This document shows positions 58,382 to 64,000 of a DNA stretch of 64,000 bases, piece after piece. How positions within the stretch are numbered: the stretch's first letter is position 1; each line of letters starts with the position of its first letter. The translations under genes and the position numbers were made by a program. The DNA is from Coptis chinensis. Taxonomy: Eukaryota; Streptophyta; Magnoliopsida; Ranunculales; Ranunculaceae. The notes under the pieces were generated by a model. That model had not been told where the DNA came from. It was given only the letters and a program-made list of their open reading frames with translations, and made no database searches. The stretch lies in the NCBI GenBank assembly GCA_015680905.1, contig CM027381.1, positions 59,338,501-59,402,500 of the forward strand. The letters run 5' to 3'.

Positions 58382-59660
58382 TCAGTCCTCATAGACAGGG
58401 TCCTGTAAAAGGACTTCCTCCACATCCGGGGACATTAGCTCGTGAAAATGTTTTAACCGTTGGCCATTCACTTGAAAGGTACTGTTGTCCTTGAGATTTA
58501 CCAAGGTGATTGCCCTGTAAGGGGTGACTTCGGTAGCTAGAAAAGGACCAAAGCAACAGGTTTTTAATTTCCCTGGAAAAATATGTAGACGGGAGTTGTA
58601 AAGCAAGACCTTTTGACCTACCACAAACTCTTTGCGCAAGATTTGCTTATCATGAACACGTTTCATGTTAGCTTTATAATCCTTCGCGAGATCATAAGAA
58701 TCGCTACGGATTTCTTCAAGCTCATTCAATTGTAACTTGCATTTGACACCCGCCTCATCAAAATTGAAGTTAAGGCTTTTTATTGCCCATACAGCACGGT
58801 GCTCCAATTCAACATGCAAATGACAAGGTTTTCCAAATACAAGTCTAAAGGGAGACATACCTATTGGAGTTTTAAAAGCAGTCCTATACGCCCATAAGGC
58901 ATCAATTAGACGCTTAGACCAATCTTTCCTATCAGGATTTACAGTTGTTTCTAAGATTTTTTTTATTTCCCTATAAGAAACTTCTACTTGTCCGCTAGTT
59001 TATGGATGATACTGAGTTGCTACCTTATGTGTAACTCCATACTTTTTCACTAGAGATGCAACAACTTTGTTGCAAAAATGTGTTCCACCATCACTAATGA
59101 TGGCTTTAGGAATGCTAAATCGACAGAAAATATACTCCTTAACAAAAAACACAACTGTCTTATGGTCATTGCTATGGCAAGCCATGGCCTCTATCCATTT
59201 AGACATGTAGTCCACGACAATTAGAATATAAATGAAACCGTGGGAAACAGAAAAAGGACCCATGAAATCAATGCCCCATACATCAAAAATTTCTACCACC
59301 ATGATTGGATTTAATGGCATCATATTACGCTTCGTGATTCGCCCAAGTTGTTGGCAATGAACACACGTTTTGCAATGCACTTGTGCATCTTTAAAAAGGG
59401 TAAGCTAATAAAACCCACATTGAAGAATTTTAGCAGCTGTTTTCATACCACTAAAATGGCCACCACACTCTTTGTCATGGCATAATGATAGAACCTCATT
59501 ATATTTCCACTAGGGAATACAACGACAAATAATCTGATCTGCACAATACTTAAAAAGGTAGGGCTCATCCCAGTAGTATAGCTTAACTTTAGCCAAGAAC
59601 TTCTTACGTTCATTTCTTGACCAATCATCAGGAATAATATCAGAAGCTAAATAATTCACA
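58382..59660 (-). pseudogene. Integrase of Athila-like element 2
   Basis: The zinc-binding region is seen as [10 protein letters not shown] in one frame and CKTCVHCQQLGRITKR in the next (59300-59480). The core has [16 protein letters not shown] (first Asp), AIISDGGTHFCNKVV (second Asp) and a [13 protein letters not shown]-like Glu region near 58970. Then come [20 protein letters not shown] and [20 protein letters not shown], ending with [15 protein letters not shown] at 58382. The catalytic triad is present. Stops near 58998 and 59400 and frame changes break it. The uninterrupted core here defines the exact borders of the plastid insert in element 1. Confidence 0.92.
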
Positions 59661-61140
59661 ATGTCAGCATACCATGGTGCCGAAAAAATAGCATACAGAT
59701 GCTCATCCAGAAAAGAGTCAGGTATGGACTCAGAATCACTATCCTCGTCATTTGTAAGTCTAGATAAGTGATTGTCAACTACATTTTTGACCTCTCTTTT
59801 GTCCTTTATTTCTAATGTGAACTCTTGTAGGAAAAGAATCCATCGGATTAATCTCTGCTTAACATCCTTCTTTGCGAGAAAGTACCTAAGGGCTGCATGG
59901 TTCATGTAAACTAAAGTCTTAGAACAAACCAAATAAGGACGAAACTTATCTAAAGCATAAACGACAGCTAATAATTCTTTTTCAGTAGTTATATAATTTC
60001 TTTGAGCATCGTTTAGAGTTTTACTAGCATAATAAATAACAGTGGACTTATTATCTAGTTTCTGACCTAACACAGCACCAACAACATAATCACTAGCCTC
60101 ACACATGAGTTCGAAAGGTTTAGACCAATCGGGAGGCTGTATAATAGGTGCAGTGGTTAAGGCGACTTTTAAGGTTTCAAAAGCCTATTTAAAGATAAAA
60201 TTAAAATCAAAGATGACATCCTTTAAAAGCAGGTTAGTTAAAGGCCTAGCTATTTTTGAAAAATCTTTGATAAAATGCCTATAAAAACCTGCATGCCCTA
60301 GAAAGGCTCTAATATCACGGACAGTCCATGGTATAGGTAGAGATGCTATCTTATCTAGTTTGGCCTTATCTACTTCGATGTCATCACTAGATACAATGTG
60401 CCCTAGCACTATTCCTTTTTTCACCATGAAATGACATTTTTCCCAATTTAAAACTAGACTCTTCTCTTCACACCATGTCAAAACCTTAGATAGGTTAGAC
60501 AGGCAGTCAGTGAAAGAGTCTTCATAGATAGAAAAGTCATCCATGAGAACTTCCATGAAGTGTTCTACCATGTCACTAAATATATGAAGCATACACCGCT
60601 GGAAGGTACCAGGAGCATTACAAAGGCCAAAAGGCATTCATTTATAGGCATATATTCCAAACGAACATGTGAAGGTAGTCTTTTCCTGGTCATCAATATC
60701 AATAATAATTTGAAAAGGCAAAGTAGCCATCCAAAAAACAGTAAAAAGCATGACCACCTAGACGTTCGAGCATCTGATCTATAAATGGTAAAGGAAAATG
60801 ATCCTTTCGTGTCATGGAATTTAAACGTCTGTAATCGATACAGATCCTCCATTTCATAGGACCATGCATTAAAACATATTCACCCTTGGCATTACGTACC
60901 ATGGTAATCCCATATTTCATAGGAACTACATGAATGGGACTTACCCAATCACTATCAGAGATTAGGTATATGATACCCGCATTGAGTAACCGTAAGACTT
61001 CTTTCTTGGCCACCTTTTTCATGGCAGGGTTCAAGCGATCGCTGAGGTTCGCGAGAAGTCTTTGCATTTTCCTCCAAATGAATACGATGAGTGCAAACAT
61101 TAGGGTCAATTCCCTTAATGTTGGATAGGGACCAACCAAT
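59661..61140 (-). pseudogene. Reverse transcriptase and RNase H of Athila-like element 2
   Basis: The region reads [40 protein letters not shown], then [20 protein letters not shown] and VLMDDFSIY (catalytic MDD). Next come [32 protein letters not shown] and the RNase H part MCEASDYVVGAVLGQK, DAQRNYITTEKELLAVVYAL and NHAALRYFLAKKDVKQ. The usual catalytic Asp of RNase H's first strand (CDAS) is Glu here. Stops near 60184 and 60637, and a frame change near 60720, break the frame. It keeps the MPFGLCNAP motif that element 1 has lost. Confidence 0.92.
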
Positions 61141-62299
61141 CGCAGAACGATGTTCCCTAATCACCCTAATCAAACGGTCTTCTTCATCTTTAGATAACAG
61201 AGAAGATATAATTACCGGATGACTACCATCCGGATCAAGTTGAATATACTTTAACTCAGAAGGAAGAGGTTTAAGCACCGGGGTGGAAGGAATGTCGATA
61301 AATGCTTCTGGAGGGTCCTCATCTTGAGTAGTGAAAACTTGCTTAGGCAGCAAGTCTTCAAACTCAGTAGATGGAGCAATAGAAAGGTCTACGATAGGTG
61401 TAGACTCGAAGATGGTGTTGACTTCCTCTAAGTAGGAGTCATCGGCGAAATATGAACTTCCAAAAGAAAGGAATTTATGCATTTGGTTTTCGAGAAACGT
61501 GTTATTAAAATAGTCTTGAGCTAAGCTCTCAATCATGCTAACCTCCCCATCTACAGACGAATCTGGTAACTATTTCATCATTTTAAAAATATTTACCTCA
61601 ACAGAAAGATGGTCAAAAGACAAGGACAAGGAACCATCGCGGCAATTTATAAGCGCGTTGGCAGTTGCCAAGAAAGGACGCCCTAATATGATCAGAACAG
61701 AGTCGTTAACTACTTCTGTATCGAGTATAACAAAATTAGCAGGATAGTAGAAATCCTGAACCTTAACAAGCACATTTTCAACCACACCCTTAGGATACTT
61801 AATAGACCGATATGCTAATTTCAACACCATTTTAGTGGGTTGCATCTCCTGTAAACCTATTTGTTTTTATGGATAATACGGGAGTAAGTTAACAGTTGCC
61901 CCCAGGTCTAATAAAGCGGTCGTCGTGTGGAAATCCCCTAAGGTGCATTGTACAGTAGGACGACCAGGGTCTTTATACTTAACGATTCCATTATGTTCGG
62001 TTAAAGTTGGGAACTGTTTAGTTAAAAAGGCGTCTTTAGGAATATTTGTCTTACGCCTAGTAGTGCACAACTCTTTAAGAAACTTAGCATGATGAGGTAA
62101 CTTTTTAATCGCTTCGAGAAAGGGTAAGTTTATCGTTAGATTTTTGAAAACTTTCCTAATCTCATAGAAATTTGTATCCTTGTTTAACATTGCTAATCTT
62201 TGGGGAAATGGTAGTTTATCTCTATATTTAGCGTATGGATCAACAGGATGTCTAACCTTGGCTTTATGTTTCTTAGGTTGTGGTTTAACTGGTACCTTT
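61141..62299 (-). pseudogene. Protease and linker of Athila-like element 2
   Basis: Active site TTALLDLGATVNLLPYYP at about 61868-61925 (DLGAT), followed by a stop. Then VLKLAYRSIKYPKGVVENVL, FVILDTEVVNDSVLIILGRP, FLATANALINC and the linker MIESLAQDYFNNTFLENQM (to about 61480), which leads towards RT. Upstream is LPFLEAIKKLPHHAKFLKEL, a gag-protease linker typical of the group. Frames differ before and after 61570 and 61866. Confidence 0.88.
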
Positions 62300-63673
62300 A
62301 CAGAGGTAGGATCTTCAGTTTCTATTTCTGTATCTAGTTCAATATCCATTGTTGGGAGTACTGGTGGGGTAACTATAGGCATAGTTATGGCGTTATCAAC
62401 CACTCTGCCAGAACGGAGAGTAGTGATGGCATTTAGCTCACCCACATTTTTATTGTCCTTACTAGTATTACCATTTACCTCAAAGGCTTTGTTTGTTGTT
62501 TTAGGATTAGGTATCGCTTGACCTGGAAACACACGTTTTGGTTGTACTTTCTCTTGTGCTAATTGCTATAAGGAAAGTTGGATGGCTTGTAAAATTTGTT
62601 TTTGGGTTTGCATAAAGGCATCAAAATGATCCGGTTGTGGAGGAGTGTTAGTTATAGGTTGTATGACAGGAACTATGTCACATTGATTATTAATGGGTGG
62701 GTCGTGATAGTTATTATTTACCAGAACGATACCTCTATTAGCATTATAATTATTATTGTTATAATTATTATAATTACCCTGACCTTGTCCTTGACGTGGT
62801 GGAGCTTAGTTGTAATTGTTTGCTGGCCTAACATTTTGATTATTAAACCCTGGAGGTGTTACTTGTTGATTATTTCTCCAACTGAAGTTGGGATGTTGTC
62901 TCCAAGGGGCGTTAGGAATAAGATAACTATTAATTGAGCAAACGTTATCTTGTTGTGATGTTTGTTGTTCATAAGCGAGAGGACAATAGGAGTCGGGATG
63001 CTTAGGACTCAAGCAGAAATTAAATAGATTAGAGTTGACATTCATGACGGGGATAGGCTTTTGTTGAACAGAAATAGCCTCTACCTTTTTAGTGAGAGAT
63101 TTGATTAAAGTTTTTAGTTCAGGATCGGGTTTAATATCCCCCCCCAGTTATTGTTATGCTTTGTTTGATCTTCTAAAAATTTAAAAGCCTCTGAGGCTCC
63201 TTTACTGAGGAAACTACCCCCATTCATTATGTCAAGGACTTCTTTATGGTGGTGTAAAACTCCTTTGAAAAAGGCACGAACTAACATGTCTTTCACGAGG
63301 TTATGGTGTGGACACTCTATAAGAAGATCGGTGAAATGATTACAAGCCTCTGAAAATGATTCATGAGGATTATGTCGAAAGAAATGAATCTTGGAAAGCA
63401 TTTCATCTTTCTTTAGTGGTGGGTAAAAATGTTCCATAAATAGTTGAACAAGTTTGGCCCATGAGTCCACAGAATTAGGCACTTGGGCAGTTAACCAAGA
63501 CGCCGCCTTATCGGCTAAGTTGAAAGGAAACACCCTCAGTTTAATTTGTTCAGCACCAACCGTAGGATGGTGGAATGTGGTAAGGACTTGTTCAATCCTA
63601 CGTATGTGCTGATAAGGTTTTTCATGGTTGTTGAATGGCTGGTAAGGACAAAGATTTAAGTTCCCTCCGTTGT
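62300..63673 (-). pseudogene. gag: gag of Athila-like element 2
   Basis: The gag domain reads KLRVFPFNLADKAASWLTAQ, SWAKLVQLFMEHFYPPLKKD and FFRHNPHESFSEACNHFTDL (63230-63550). At eight G (63138-63145) the frame shifts. The zinc knuckle follows (NFCLSPKHPDSYC; first Cys of CX2CX4HX4C replaced). Then come IPNAPWRQHPNFSWRNNQQ, an Asn-rich stretch and GVFPGQAI-like sequence to KPQPKKHKAK near 62290. The start of gag is missing beyond 63673. Confidence 0.88.
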
Positions 63674-64000
63674 TTGTTGAATGGCTGAAGATGTGCTTCT
63701 CGTCCCTGTTTTACTCCGTTCTAGTTAATGGGACACCTGAAGGATATTTTGAAGGCAAGTGAGGGCTAAGGCAAAGGCGACCCGGTCTCTCCGTATCTCT
63801 TTGTTCTTGTGATGGAGGTGTTAAGTGCTATGCTGCAACAAGGGCTTAGGTCTAAGTCTATCCATGCTCACTCCAAGTGTAGAAAGATTGGTATCTCTCA
63901 TCTTTGTTTTGCCGATGATGTAATGCTCTTCTGTAAAGGTGATATGGAGTCTCTTCTGGCGATAAAAGATATTTTGGCCTCATTTTCTAATGCAACAGGG
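63674..64000 (+). pseudogene. LINE reverse transcriptase, partial (runs off the window)
   Basis: Plus-strand frames give FYSVLVNGTPEGYFEGK, then GLRQ and, after an extra base, GDPVSPYLFVLVMEVLSAML. Further on is HLCFADDVMLFCKGD, where FADD is the catalytic motif of LINE reverse transcriptase. A stop replaces Arg just before GLRQ, and the extra base near 63763 breaks the frame. It begins inside or beside gag of element 2, without an upstream endonuclease domain. It may be a longer member of the LINE family seen at 4466, but no shared part is visible to prove it. Confidence 0.88.

Larger units (their letters stand above)
51527..63673 (-). mobile_element. Athila-like Ty3/gypsy element 2 (degraded, 5' end not in window)
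   Basis: Minus-strand element with the same plan as element 1 and without plastid or LTR insertions: gag, protease, RT-RNase H, integrase, ORF A, ORF B, 3' UTR, PPT, 3' LTR. All ORFs carry stops or frameshifts. It inserted into a Z unit at 51526. Its gag is cut near 63673 by LINE sequence, and any 5' LTR lies beyond the window. Confidence 0.9.

Overview
This window is repeat-rich plant nuclear DNA, most likely heterochromatin of a eudicot. Everything recognisable is a satellite array, a retrotransposon or an inserted piece of plastid DNA; I see no intact host gene. The plant assignment rests on Athila-type Ty3/gypsy pol proteins, plant-type LTRs and primer sites, TTTAGGG-type telomere-like motifs, and a degraded psbN-psbH-petB-petD plastid segment. 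I cannot name the species.

Layout. 1-590: edge of an old Athila-family LTR. 592-14384: satellite array with 20 recognisable monomers of about 650 bp, interrupted by a 5'-truncated LINE (4466-5124). 14385-15152: a second LINE 3' end fused to a truncated copia-type LTR ('Y'). 15153-18943: a minus-strand Tat-like gypsy element ('X': gag, PBS and 5' LTR), whose gag is split by an Athila-family solo LTR (16093-17582) with a perfect 5-bp target duplication. 18944-23192: 'Z', a region of about 2.2-kb tandem units lying downstream of a copia-type primer site. 23219-41923: Athila-like element 1 (+ strand). It reads 5' LTR, PBS, leader, gag, protease, RT-RNase H, integrase, ORF A, ORF B, 3' UTR, PPT and 3' LTR. 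A solo LTR sits in its gag-protease region and 2.77 kb of plastid DNA sits in its integrase. 41924-47612: a second copy of the X/Z segment. 47613-51526: more Z units, with a 1267-bp Y solo LTR (48634-49900). 51527-63673: Athila-like element 2 (- strand), in the same order and also degraded. 63674-64000: LINE reverse transcriptase running off the window.

The two Athila-like copies show the same plan. Gag would form the particle, the protease would process the polyprotein, RT-RNase H would copy the RNA from a tRNA-Asp-type primer site, and integrase would insert the product. Every ORF in both copies carries stops, frameshifts or insertions, so neither looks autonomous. Both copies also keep two further ORFs after pol. 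ORF B has a conserved TATA-like box upstream, and a GC-rich repeat that also occurs in the element's 5' leader lies between that box and the ORF. This possible internal expression unit is, in my view, the most interesting feature of the window.

History read from the junctions: nested insertion (X into Z, an Athila-type element into X, plastid DNA into Athila 1, a LINE next to Athila 2), reduction of several elements to solo LTRs, and a direct duplication of about 7.1 kb (16093-23192 and 40457-47612). The duplication breakpoint at 23193-23218 carries templated filler and microhomology.
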